From Chloroflexota bacterium (GTDB lineage Bacteria; Chloroflexota; Anaerolineae; B4-G1): DNA of 20,988 nucleotides. A program made the position numbers and the translations under genes. Location of the stretch: the NCBI GenBank assembly GCA_011046405.1, contig DSAR01000372.1, positions 1-20,988 on the forward strand, given 5' to 3'. The notes below the pieces were generated by a model. The model did no database searches. It was not told the origin of the DNA and saw only the letters and a list, made by a program, of their open reading frames with translations. Shown here in pieces: positions 7,710 to 14,125 of this stretch (positions within the stretch are counted from its first letter, which is position 1; each line of letters opens with the position of its first letter).

Positions 7710-7981
7710 CGTGTGTGAGGTGTTTAGCTAACCAGACGATGGCACCGTGAGCTGATTCCAAACTGCCGAAGCCTAGCGTGACCTTTGACCAGCGCTTGTA
7801 AACTGCATAACTGGAACAGCGGATTATGGCCCTGGGGGACTAGCAATCCGCCTTACATACGATTCGAGTTCTAGTTGTGCGATTCAGGGCTGGTGGTCAA
7901 ACATGATGCTGGAAAACGGGGAGAATATCTCGTGTATGGAAATTGTCGGTTGAGCGTAGCCATAACGCTACCTGAACGGAG
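7710..7981. other. Gene-free stretch upstream of the exopolysaccharide operon
   Basis: I see no coding region or known RNA here. The only structure noted is a 7-bp perfect stem, GCGGATT (7819-7825) with AATCCGC (7845-7851), enclosing a 19-nt loop with no following T-run, and a 5-bp stem GTAGC/GCTAC near 7960. Neither matches a riboswitch class I recognise. Confidence 0.5.
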
Positions 7982-8010
7982 TTGACGAAAGCCCTCGAAC
8001 CGGGTATCAT
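7982..8010 (+). promoter_or_regulatory. Sigma70-type promoter for the GT2-rnhB-GT4-wzz operon
   Basis: TTGACG (7982-7987), a 17-bp spacer, then TATCAT (8005-8010). The predicted start near 8017 leaves a leader of about 40-45 nt. Confidence 0.65.
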
Positions 8011-8055
8011 ATCCAAAGGTATGGACGATGCGCCCACATACATCACTCAGGAGGT

Positions 8056-8829
8056 GTGGTCATAAACGAGCAAACTCCACAGCTTTCTCTCGTCATTCCT
8101 ATGTACAACGAGGAAAAGCGGATTCAAGGTACGTTGGACGCGGTGTTGGCCTGGTTGAACGAGCAATCCCTGACCTGGGAGCTGCTCATGGTCAACGACG
8201 GCAGCACCGATGCGACGGCGGAGATTGTCAAGGCCGCGATGCGCGACCATTCCCAAATCGCCATGATCGACAATCCCCACAGTGGTAAATCATATACGTT
8301 GCGCACGGGCATCCTGAACGCCCGGGGCGAGTACGTTCTCCACGCCGATGCGGATCTTTCGACGCCGCCCGGTGAATTTGAGAAATTACTGGCCCCTCTC
8401 CGCGATGGTTACGACGTCGCAATTGGTTCCCGCACCGGTCGGACCAACGCCCCGTGGTATCGCCAGGTGATGAGCGTGGGATTCCCGCTGCTGGTCCGGA
8501 TCCTGGTGGTCCGGGGCTTGCACGATACCCAGTGCGGGTTCAAGGCTTATCGAACCCAGGCGGCTCAGGACCTGTTCAGGCGCGCGCGCCTCTATTCGGA
8601 ACCGTCGGAATCGTTGAAACAGCCGCGCGTGACCGCCGGGTCGGACGTAGAGATCCTTTTTCTGGCCCGGAAGTTGGGCTATAGAATTAAAGAGGTGCCC
8701 GTCACGTGGATCTACGCCGGACATACCAAGGTCAATCCCCTTCAGGATAGCCTGCTGGCTGTGATGGACATGTTACGTATCCGGTGGTATGGCCTGACCG
8801 GCGTCTATAACCAAACGAAGACGGTATGA
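8056..8829 (+). CDS. Glycosyltransferase family 2, polyprenyl-phosphate sugar transferase type (ALG5/DPM1-like)
   Basis: This protein of up to 257 residues has a GT-A fold. SLVIPMYNEE (11-20) and NDGSTD (47-52) bind the nucleotide sugar, and DADLS (98-102) gives the metal-binding Asp pair. DTQCGFKAY (157-165) is the signature of the dolichyl/polyprenyl-phosphate glucosyltransferase group. It would move a sugar from a nucleotide donor to a lipid phosphate on the cytoplasmic face. There is no C-terminal membrane helix, as expected for the short forms. The start is uncertain: AGGAGG lies at 8049-8054, only 1 nt before GTG 8056, and 7 nt before an in-frame ATA at 8062. No upstream in-frame ATG/GTG/TTG was found. 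The stop overlaps the next start (ATGA at 8826-8829), so translation is coupled to rnhB. Confidence 0.93.
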   Translation: MVINEQTPQLSLVIPMYNEEKRIQGTLDAVLAWLNEQSLTWELLMVNDGSTDATAEIVKAAMRDHSQIAMIDNPHSGKSYTLRTGILNARGEYVLHADADLSTPPGEFEKLLAPLRDGYDVAIGSRTGRTNAPWYRQVMSVGFPLLVRILVVRGLHDTQCGFKAYRTQAAQDLFRRARLYSEPSESLKQPRVTAGSDVEILFLARKLGYRIKEVPVTWIYAGHTKVNPLQDSLLAVMDMLRIRWYGLTGVYNQTKTV

Positions 8830-9473
8830 AACCGGATTTGACGGAGGAACGTGCATTGCGGGCCGCCGGACACCTGTGTGTCGCCGGCGTGGACGAGGCC
8901 GGGCGTGGCGCGTGGGCCGGGCCGGTCTGTGCGGCGGCGGTCGTCTTACCCCTCGACCGTCACGATTTGCCCCAATTGTTGGACGGCGTCTGTGACTCCA
9001 AGCTATTGAGCCCGGCGCGACGAGAGGAACTGTGGCCCGTGATCCGAGAAGTGGCGCAGGCTGTTGGGGTGGGGTGGGCTGCGCCGGCCGAGGTGGACGC
9101 GCTCGGTATCGCGCCGGCGACGCGTCGGGCTATGGCGCGGGCGGTAGCGGGCCTTGAGTCGGGCCTTGAGTCGGGCCTTGAGTCGGGCCTGACGCTGTTG
9201 ATCGACCACGTGCGCTTGCCCGAGATCGACCTGCCCCAGCGAGCGCTTTCCAAGGCGGATGCCCGTTGTCTCAGCGTGGCAGCCGCCAGCATCGTGGCCA
9301 AGGTAGAACGAGACTGCGTGATGGTGGCCCTGGAGCGCGATTTCCCCGGTTACGGTTTCGCCGCCCACAAGGGCTACGGGACGCCCCAACATCGAGTGGC
9401 GCTGGAGTGCTTGGGACCGACGCCCATACACCGCATGAGCTGGCGTCCTCTCCGAGATCTGGCGGAGGCGTAA
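8826..9473 (+). CDS. rnhB: Ribonuclease HII
   Basis: This 215-residue enzyme removes the RNA part of RNA/DNA hybrids, including single ribonucleotides in DNA. The acidic residues of the active site are in place: D23 and E24 in GVDEAGRG, D127 in LLID, and D163 at the end of SVAAASIVAKVERD. The C-terminal HKGYGTPQH (181-189) is the usual HKGYGT motif. Residues 109-122 are an in-frame run of GLES units made by a 12-bp tandem repeat, just before the LLID strand. This probably lengthens a surface loop rather than damaging the site. The gene starts within the GT2 stop codon (ATGA) and its TAA shares one base with the GT4 start. An RNase HII gene embedded in a sugar-polymer operon is probably a hitch-hiker rather than a pathway member. 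Confidence 0.96.
   Translation: MKPDLTEERALRAAGHLCVAGVDEAGRGAWAGPVCAAAVVLPLDRHDLPQLLDGVCDSKLLSPARREELWPVIREVAQAVGVGWAAPAEVDALGIAPATRRAMARAVAGLESGLESGLESGLTLLIDHVRLPEIDLPQRALSKADARCLSVAAASIVAKVERDCVMVALERDFPGYGFAAHKGYGTPQHRVALECLGPTPIHRMSWRPLRDLAEA
9149..9190 (+). repeat. 12-bp in-frame tandem repeat inside rnhB
   Basis: Three perfect copies of GGGCCTTGAGTC (9149-9160, 9161-9172, 9173-9184) are followed by a half copy (9185-9190). Each unit encodes four residues of a repeating GLES pattern. The perfect identity suggests recent slippage, and copy number may vary between strains. Confidence 0.95.
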
Positions 9474-10594
9474 TGCGGCTGGCCCTGCTTCACGATTGGC
9501 TCAACCAATTGGGCGGCGCCGAGGATGTGCTCGAGACATTGGTGTCAATGTTCCCCCGGGCGCCGGTTTACACCTCGATCTATTGGCGGGAGGGTATGCC
9601 GGCCGCCTACCGGGACTGGGACATTCGCCCGACGTGGATGGATCGTTTGCCCGGCATCTATCGCCACCACCAGGCTTACTTTCCCCTGTATCCCCTGGCC
9701 TTTTCTCGACTGCGTCTGACCGGTTACGACGTCGTGTTGAGCAACAAGTCGGGGTTTTGCATCGGCGTCCAGGCGGAACAGGCGCTGCACATCTGCTATT
9801 GCCTTGCGCCAACCCGGTACGTGTGGGATTTCGACGCCTACGCCGCCCGCGAGGCGCTCTCGCCGGCGGTGCGGGCTATTTTGCGTCCCCTCGTCGCGTT
9901 CTTGCGCCGATGGGACTACGGGGCCGCCCAGAGGGTGGATCACTTCGTCGCCATCTCCAGCGAGATCCAGGCGCGCATCCGTCGCTACTACGGACGGGAA
10001 TCGACCGTCATCTACCCCCCGGTGGAGACGGACCGTTTCGAGCCGGCGAATACCCAGGACGACTATTACCTGATCGTCTCCCGCCTCATCCCCTACAAGC
10101 GCATCGACCTGGCGGTACGGGCCTTCAACCAATTGGCGTTGCCGCTGCTCATCGCCGGTGACGGGCGAGACCGGGAACCCCTGGAAGCGCTGGCGGGGCC
10201 CAACGTGACGTTTTTGGGGCGTGTGCCCGACGAAGATTTGCCGGACCTGTTCGCCCGCTGCCGGGCCTACGTCCTGCCGGGTTTGGAGGATTTTTGTATC
10301 TCGCCGGTTCAGGCCCAGGCGGCGGGACGCCCGGTGATCGCCTATCGCGCCGGGGGCGCCCTGGACACCGTCGTCGAGGGGGAGACGGGCGTCTTCTTCC
10401 ACGAGATGACGCCAGAGGCGCTGGCGTCGGCCGTTGCCGGTTTCGACGTCGACGGGGTCGACCCGCGCGCGTGTGTGCGGAACGCGATGCGCTTCGACGC
10501 CAGTGTGTTCAAGCAGGCGTTGAGTCGCTATATCGAACGGCGGGTGGCAAACACGGTGAGACAGGAAGTGTGTAAGGAGGCGTCATGGAATTGA
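9473..10594 (+). CDS. Glycosyltransferase family 4 (GT-B fold, WbaZ-like)
   Basis: This 373-residue protein starts at ATG 9473, which shares its A with the rnhB stop codon. The start is supported by GGAGG just upstream and by the typical beginning MRLALLHDWLNQLGGAE. The N-terminal half carries the acceptor domain. The C-terminal half has VSRLIPYKRIDLAVRAFN, a donor-binding IAGDG strand and the EX7E region GLEDFCISPVQAQAAGRP. The first Glu is E272, but the second position of the motif is Gln280 where the family normally has Glu; no frameshift is evident. It probably adds a hexose or mannose to a growing lipid-linked exopolysaccharide unit at the cytoplasmic membrane face. It overlaps the following wzz-like gene by 10 bp, so it belongs to the same operon. 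Confidence 0.93.
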   Translation: MRLALLHDWLNQLGGAEDVLETLVSMFPRAPVYTSIYWREGMPAAYRDWDIRPTWMDRLPGIYRHHQAYFPLYPLAFSRLRLTGYDVVLSNKSGFCIGVQAEQALHICYCLAPTRYVWDFDAYAAREALSPAVRAILRPLVAFLRRWDYGAAQRVDHFVAISSEIQARIRRYYGRESTVIYPPVETDRFEPANTQDDYYLIVSRLIPYKRIDLAVRAFNQLALPLLIAGDGRDREPLEALAGPNVTFLGRVPDEDLPDLFARCRAYVLPGLEDFCISPVQAQAAGRPVIAYRAGGALDTVVEGETGVFFHEMTPEALASAVAGFDVDGVDPRACVRNAMRFDASVFKQALSRYIERRVANTVRQEVCKEASWN

Positions 10595-11259
10595 GAACGT
10601 ACTGGAAAGTTTTGTTACGGCGTTGGTGGCTCGTCGTCGTCCCGGTGCTCGTCGTTGGGGTTTACGCGGCGGCGACCTACGTACCACCGGCGCCCGGTTA
10701 CCAGGTGGTGATGCGTTTCGCCGCCGGATCGCAGCCCGCTGGCCTGAGCGTCGATTACGACCGCTACTATCCCTGGCTGACGTCAGAGTACATCGCCAAC
10801 GGGCTGGCCGACGCGGCCCAGACCGGCGCCTTCGCCGAGGCAGTCTCGGCGCGCCTGGTCCTGGCGCAGATCGACGTCCCGCCCGGGGCCATCCAGCCGA
10901 ATATCGTGACCGACAACGCCCAGTCGATCCTGCTCGTGTACCTGAACTGGCCCGACGCGGAACAGATCGTCCCTGTCGCCGAGGCCATCGTAGTTGAACT
11001 GACCGAGAATGGCGCAGCCTACTATCCTCAATTGGCCGGCGTGGGGCCGCCGCTCCGGCTGTTGGATGCCCCAGTCCCTCGCCAGCTGGCCCCTGGATTG
11101 CGCAGCCAGTTGATGGGGCCGACGATCAAGGTGGGGCTGGCGGCCGTCGTCGGTGTGGCGCTGGCCCTCCTGTGGCACTATCTCGATCCCACCGTGCGCG
11201 AGCCGGCGGAGGTGGAGGAACTGGAGGTGGCTTTGTTGGCGGTGGTGCCCCGCCGGTAG
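10585..11259 (+). CDS. Wzz-like polysaccharide chain-length/co-polymerase protein 1
   Basis: This 224-residue protein starts at ATG 10585 with AAGGAGG 5 nt upstream, inside the end of the GT4 gene. It has the two-helix plan of polysaccharide co-polymerases: a short basic cytoplasmic start (LRTYWKVLLRRWW), membrane helix 1 at about 14-33, an external domain and membrane helix 2 at about 173-193. A short cytoplasmic tail ends in AVVPRR. The external part is small for the family (about 140 residues) with no long coiled coil. Such proteins set polymer length and partner with a Tyr kinase-type ATPase; a candidate partner is encoded 1 kb downstream. It closes the first operon of the cluster. Confidence 0.82.
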   Translation: MELRTYWKVLLRRWWLVVVPVLVVGVYAAATYVPPAPGYQVVMRFAAGSQPAGLSVDYDRYYPWLTSEYIANGLADAAQTGAFAEAVSARLVLAQIDVPPGAIQPNIVTDNAQSILLVYLNWPDAEQIVPVAEAIVVELTENGAAYYPQLAGVGPPLRLLDAPVPRQLAPGLRSQLMGPTIKVGLAAVVGVALALLWHYLDPTVREPAEVEELEVALLAVVPRR

Positions 11260-11337
11260 CCACTTCGCTTACAAGAGCATTATGTGGAGATCTGTGTCAT
11301 CCGTGAGCCATCACGACTGACTGCACAAGTCTGGATT

Positions 11338-11366
11338 TTGTCGGTTAGGCCCTGATATGGTACAAT
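11338..11366 (+). promoter_or_regulatory. Sigma70-type promoter upstream of the second wzz-like gene
   Basis: TTGTCG (11338-11343), a 17-bp spacer, then TACAAT (11361-11366), a near-consensus -10. The predicted start lies about 25 nt before ATG 11398. It suggests that wzz2, cpsD and rmlA can be expressed separately from the glycosyltransferases. Confidence 0.65.
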
Positions 11367-11397
11367 ACCGCCCGTTCCCCGTAAGGAGGTGTGGACG

Positions 11398-12054
11398 ATG
11401 GAGTTAATGGATTACGTTCGAATTCTACGCAAGCGCTGGTGGATCATCGTCGCGGCCGTCGTGCTGACCGCCGGCAGCGCATTTCTATTCAGCAAGTTGC
11501 AACCGGCCGAGTACAAATCGACCGTCGAGATCATCGTCGAGCCGGCCCGGCCGGATTGGGGCTTGGCCCAATCGGCCAAGATGCTCCTGCGGACCTACAT
11601 GACCGTGATCAACTCGAATTACAAGGCCCAGCAAGTCATCGATCGGTTGCAGCTCTCGATGACGCCCGAGGGATTGCGCAGCAACGCTTATTTTGCCGTC
11701 GAGGCCGATCGGATGGTCATCAAACTGGAAGTGGAAGATTATGACGGTGAGCAGGCGAATCGCATCGCCAAGACGTGGGCTGTGTTGTTGAAAGAGTGGC
11801 GCGACGAGCAGAATTCCAAACAACGCAAGGAGGATCAGGTCGAGGCCTACTTGCGCGACGAGCCGACCTATTACCAGTCCTGGCCGAAGACCAAGACGGT
11901 CACAGCGGCCGGGGGGGTGTTTGGGTTATTGATCGCTGGCGGGGTCATTGTCTTCCTGGAGTGGTTGGAGGCCGGCGTCGTTCACACACCCCGGGATTTG
12001 GAACGACAACTGGATGTGGTCGTGGTGGGCGCGATTCCCGCCGCGGACCGATAG
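11398..12054 (+). CDS. Wzz-like polysaccharide chain-length/co-polymerase protein 2
   Basis: This 218-residue protein starts at ATG 11398, chosen because AAGGAGG (11383-11389) is 8 nt upstream; an in-frame GTG at 11389 falls inside that site. The plan matches the first Wzz-like protein: MELMDYVRILRKRWW, helix 1 at about 15-33, an external domain with charged helical segments, helix 2 at about 174-196 (GGVFGLLIAGGVIVFLEWL), and a tail ending VVVVGAIPAADR. That tail type, with its VGAIP motif, is common in co-polymerases that contact a separate CpsD-like ATPase. Two co-polymerases in one locus may form a mixed ring or serve different polymers. The next gene, 174 bp on, encodes the matching ATPase. 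Confidence 0.88.
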   Translation: MELMDYVRILRKRWWIIVAAVVLTAGSAFLFSKLQPAEYKSTVEIIVEPARPDWGLAQSAKMLLRTYMTVINSNYKAQQVIDRLQLSMTPEGLRSNAYFAVEADRMVIKLEVEDYDGEQANRIAKTWAVLLKEWRDEQNSKQRKEDQVEAYLRDEPTYYQSWPKTKTVTAAGGVFGLLIAGGVIVFLEWLEAGVVHTPRDLERQLDVVVVGAIPAADR

Positions 12055-12082
12055 CGCCTATTCAGTGACATTCTTGTTTTTT

Positions 12083-12139
12083 GTGCAAGAATTTGGCAGT
12101 CAGTAATTCTTTATGGTTCCGGCTCTGTCCGGGATAGGG
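12083..12139 (+). repeat. 57-bp direct repeat, copy 1, cpsD leader
   Basis: This is identical over all 57 bp to 12166-12222 (period 83 bp). Each copy holds two possible hairpins: AAGAATT/AATTCTT (12087-12093 with 12105-12111) and TTCCGG/CCGGGA (12117-12122 with 12129-12134, one G-T pair). The 26 bp between the copies is not repeated. Confidence 0.95.
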
Positions 12140-12165
12140 CCTAACCGATAAGATTCTCGTACGGC

Positions 12166-12222
12166 GTGCAAGAATTTGGCAGTCAGTAATTCTTTATGGT
12201 TCCGGCTCTGTCCGGGATAGGG
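12166..12222 (+). repeat. 57-bp direct repeat, copy 2, abutting the cpsD ribosome site
   Basis: Exact second copy of 12083-12139. It ends in GGG, which merges into the GGGGGA ribosome site 3 nt before ATG 12229, so its second hairpin (12200-12217) lies right beside the translation start. Any structure formed here could affect cpsD translation. Confidence 0.95.
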
Positions 12223-12228
12223 GGAACT

Positions 12229-12888
12229 ATGGCTGAAACATTAGACCTGATCACGTTGACCGATCCTCGCAGCCCGGCGGCCGAGGCCTATCGCACGTTG
12301 CGCACCAACTTGACCTTCGCGGCCCTGGATAAGCCCCTCGAGACCTTGATTGTCACGTCGGCGGCGCCTGGCGAGGGCAAATCGACCGTGCTGGCGAATC
12401 TGGCGATCACGATGGCGCAGGGCGAACGGCGCGTCGTGCTGGTGGATGCCGATCTGCGTCGCCCGGGATTGCACGAGATCTTCGGGGTCTCCAACGAGCG
12501 CGGGGTCACGAGCACGATCGTCGAGCAGGGCGCGCTGGATGATCCGCCCCTGGTGGACGTAGGTCTGGATAACTTGCAACTGTTACCCAGCGGGCCGTTG
12601 CCGCCTAACCCGGCCGATATTTTGGGGTCCCGGCGGATGGAACAGATGATCGAGGCGCTCCAAGCGCGGGCTGACGTGATCCTGTTCGATGCGCCGCCCG
12701 TCGTTGCCGTCACCGACGCCGCCGTGTTGGGCACCAAGGTGGATGGCGTGTTGCTAGTCGTCAGCGCGGGACGGACCCGGCGCGAACACGTGCAGCGGGC
12801 GCGCGATCTATTGGAGCGGGTCCACGTGCGCCTCATCGGGGCGGTGTTGGACAATGCGCCGCGCGACGTGACGTTGGGCGGCTATTAG
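12229..12888 (+). CDS. CpsD/CapB-like tyrosine-protein kinase (BY-kinase ATPase) for exopolysaccharide synthesis
   Basis: This 219-residue cytoplasmic P-loop protein starts at ATG 12229 with GGGGGA just upstream. An earlier in-frame ATG at 12196 lies inside the 57-bp repeat and is less likely. Motifs run in the BY-kinase order: SPAAEAYRTLRTNL (15-28), the conserved N-terminal helix; Walker A SAAPGEGKST (44-53, K51); Walker A' VVLVDADLRRP (69-79); and Walker B VILFDAPPV (150-158). The C-terminus is short and ends GGY, giving a single Tyr rather than the usual Tyr cluster. It should partner with the Wzz-like proteins to drive polymer export cycles. A strong kinase role is therefore uncertain, and an ATPase-only regulator is possible. 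Confidence 0.92.
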   Translation: MAETLDLITLTDPRSPAAEAYRTLRTNLTFAALDKPLETLIVTSAAPGEGKSTVLANLAITMAQGERRVVLVDADLRRPGLHEIFGVSNERGVTSTIVEQGALDDPPLVDVGLDNLQLLPSGPLPPNPADILGSRRMEQMIEALQARADVILFDAPPVVAVTDAAVLGTKVDGVLLVVSAGRTRREHVQRARDLLERVHVRLIGAVLDNAPRDVTLGGY

Positions 12889-12987
12889 TAGAAAGGTTGC
12901 TAACCCAGGCAAGGCTTTCGACAGTGGCGGGTGCTCCATCCGTTTCAAAAAGACGGCAGACTGGGTGGTTACGAAAGGAGATCTCAA

Positions 12988-14055
12988 ATGAAGGGACTGA
13001 TTTTAAGCGGCGGAAGGGGAACGCGTTTGTATCCCTTGACCTACACCAGCGCCAAGCAATTGATCCCCGTCGCCAATAAGCCCGTTCTCGTGCGCGTCAT
13101 CGAGGCCATTCGAGACGCCGGCATTGACGAAATTGGCATCGTCGTGGGCGACACCGCCGAGGAGATCAAGACCGCCATCGGGCGCGGCGGGCGTTGGGGG
13201 GTCGAGGTGACCTACATTCGCCAGGATCAACCGCTGGGCCTGGCCCACGCTGTCAAGGTGAGCCAGGATTTCCTGGGTGACGAACGTTTCGTGATGTTCC
13301 TGGGCGATAACGTGATCCAGGGGGGTATTTCTGGGCTGATTGGTCAGTTTTCGTCGAGCGGTTGGAACAGCCAGATTGTGCTCACCCGGGTATCCCACCC
13401 GGAGCAATACGGTGTGGCGGAGTTGGATAATGAAGGCAAGATTGTACGCCTGGTCGAGAAACCCAAGGAGCCTTTGTCTGACCTGGCGTTGGTCGGCATC
13501 TATATGTTCGACCATCACGTCCACGAGGCGGTCGATCACATCACCCCTTCCTGGCGCGGCGAGTTCGAAATCACCGACGCGATTCAGTGGTTGGTCGAAC
13601 AGGGGTATGACGTCTATCCCTACGTGCATCGCGGATGGTGGATCGATACGGGGAGCCCCGGCGCTATGCTGGACGCCAATGGATTGGTGCTGGAGGAGTT
13701 GACGCCCGCCATCGAGGGGTACGTGGACCGGGATTCCGAGGTAGACGGTCGCGTCACCATACAGCAAGGGGCGGAGATTATCAACAGTGTCATTCGAGGG
13801 CCAAGCATCATCGGCGAGCGCTCGCGCATCGTCAATTCTTACGTGGGGCCTTTTACCTCGATTTACCACGACGTCCTGGTGGAAGATAGCGAGATCGAAC
13901 GCGCGATCGTGCTTGAGCACAGCGAGATCCGGGACATTCCGGCCCGGATTCAGGACAGCCTGATTGGGAGACAGGTCATACTGGCGAGGTCGCCTATCAA
14001 ACCCAAGGCGTATAAGTTGACCCTGGGCGATCACAGCCAGGTAGGTATCCTGTAA
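12988..14055 (+). CDS. rmlA: Glucose-1-phosphate thymidylyltransferase, long form (RmlA-like)
   Basis: This 355-residue enzyme starts at ATG 12988, with AAAGGAG 7 nt upstream; an in-frame upstream ATG at 12931 lacks such a site. It would make dTDP-glucose (or a related NDP-sugar) from a sugar 1-phosphate and a nucleoside triphosphate. The nucleotide-binding start GLILSGGRGTRL (3-14) is intact, with KQLIPVANKP after it and the LGDN metal-site motif near 115. EKPKEP and a GWWIDTGSP sugar-site region follow. The C-terminal third (about 240-355) is a left-handed beta-helix-like repeat region (VTIQQGAEIINSVIRGPSII), which marks the long RmlA group also found in antibiotic-sugar pathways. It supplies activated sugar to the glycosyltransferases upstream. 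No rmlB, C or D is in the window. Confidence 0.93.
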   Translation: MKGLILSGGRGTRLYPLTYTSAKQLIPVANKPVLVRVIEAIRDAGIDEIGIVVGDTAEEIKTAIGRGGRWGVEVTYIRQDQPLGLAHAVKVSQDFLGDERFVMFLGDNVIQGGISGLIGQFSSSGWNSQIVLTRVSHPEQYGVAELDNEGKIVRLVEKPKEPLSDLALVGIYMFDHHVHEAVDHITPSWRGEFEITDAIQWLVEQGYDVYPYVHRGWWIDTGSPGAMLDANGLVLEELTPAIEGYVDRDSEVDGRVTIQQGAEIINSVIRGPSIIGERSRIVNSYVGPFTSIYHDVLVEDSEIERAIVLEHSEIRDIPARIQDSLIGRQVILARSPIKPKAYKLTLGDHSQVGIL

Positions 14056-14125
14056 ATTGCTGGTCATCGACGTGATGGATGCCAACCGACGTCCTGTTGT
14101 GTAGGCGATACCTAGAGAGGATTCA

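Noticed and set aside
7819..7851. Possible riboswitch or attenuator hairpin upstream of the GT2 operon
   Set aside because: A single 7-bp stem without T-run or conserved motif, and it lies upstream of the predicted promoter, so it would not be in the leader.
11341..12148. 12-bp inverted match (TCGGTTAGGCCC at 11341-11352 and its complement at 12137-12148)
   Set aside because: A 12-bp match is expected several times by chance in a window this long, and the flanks are only weakly similar.
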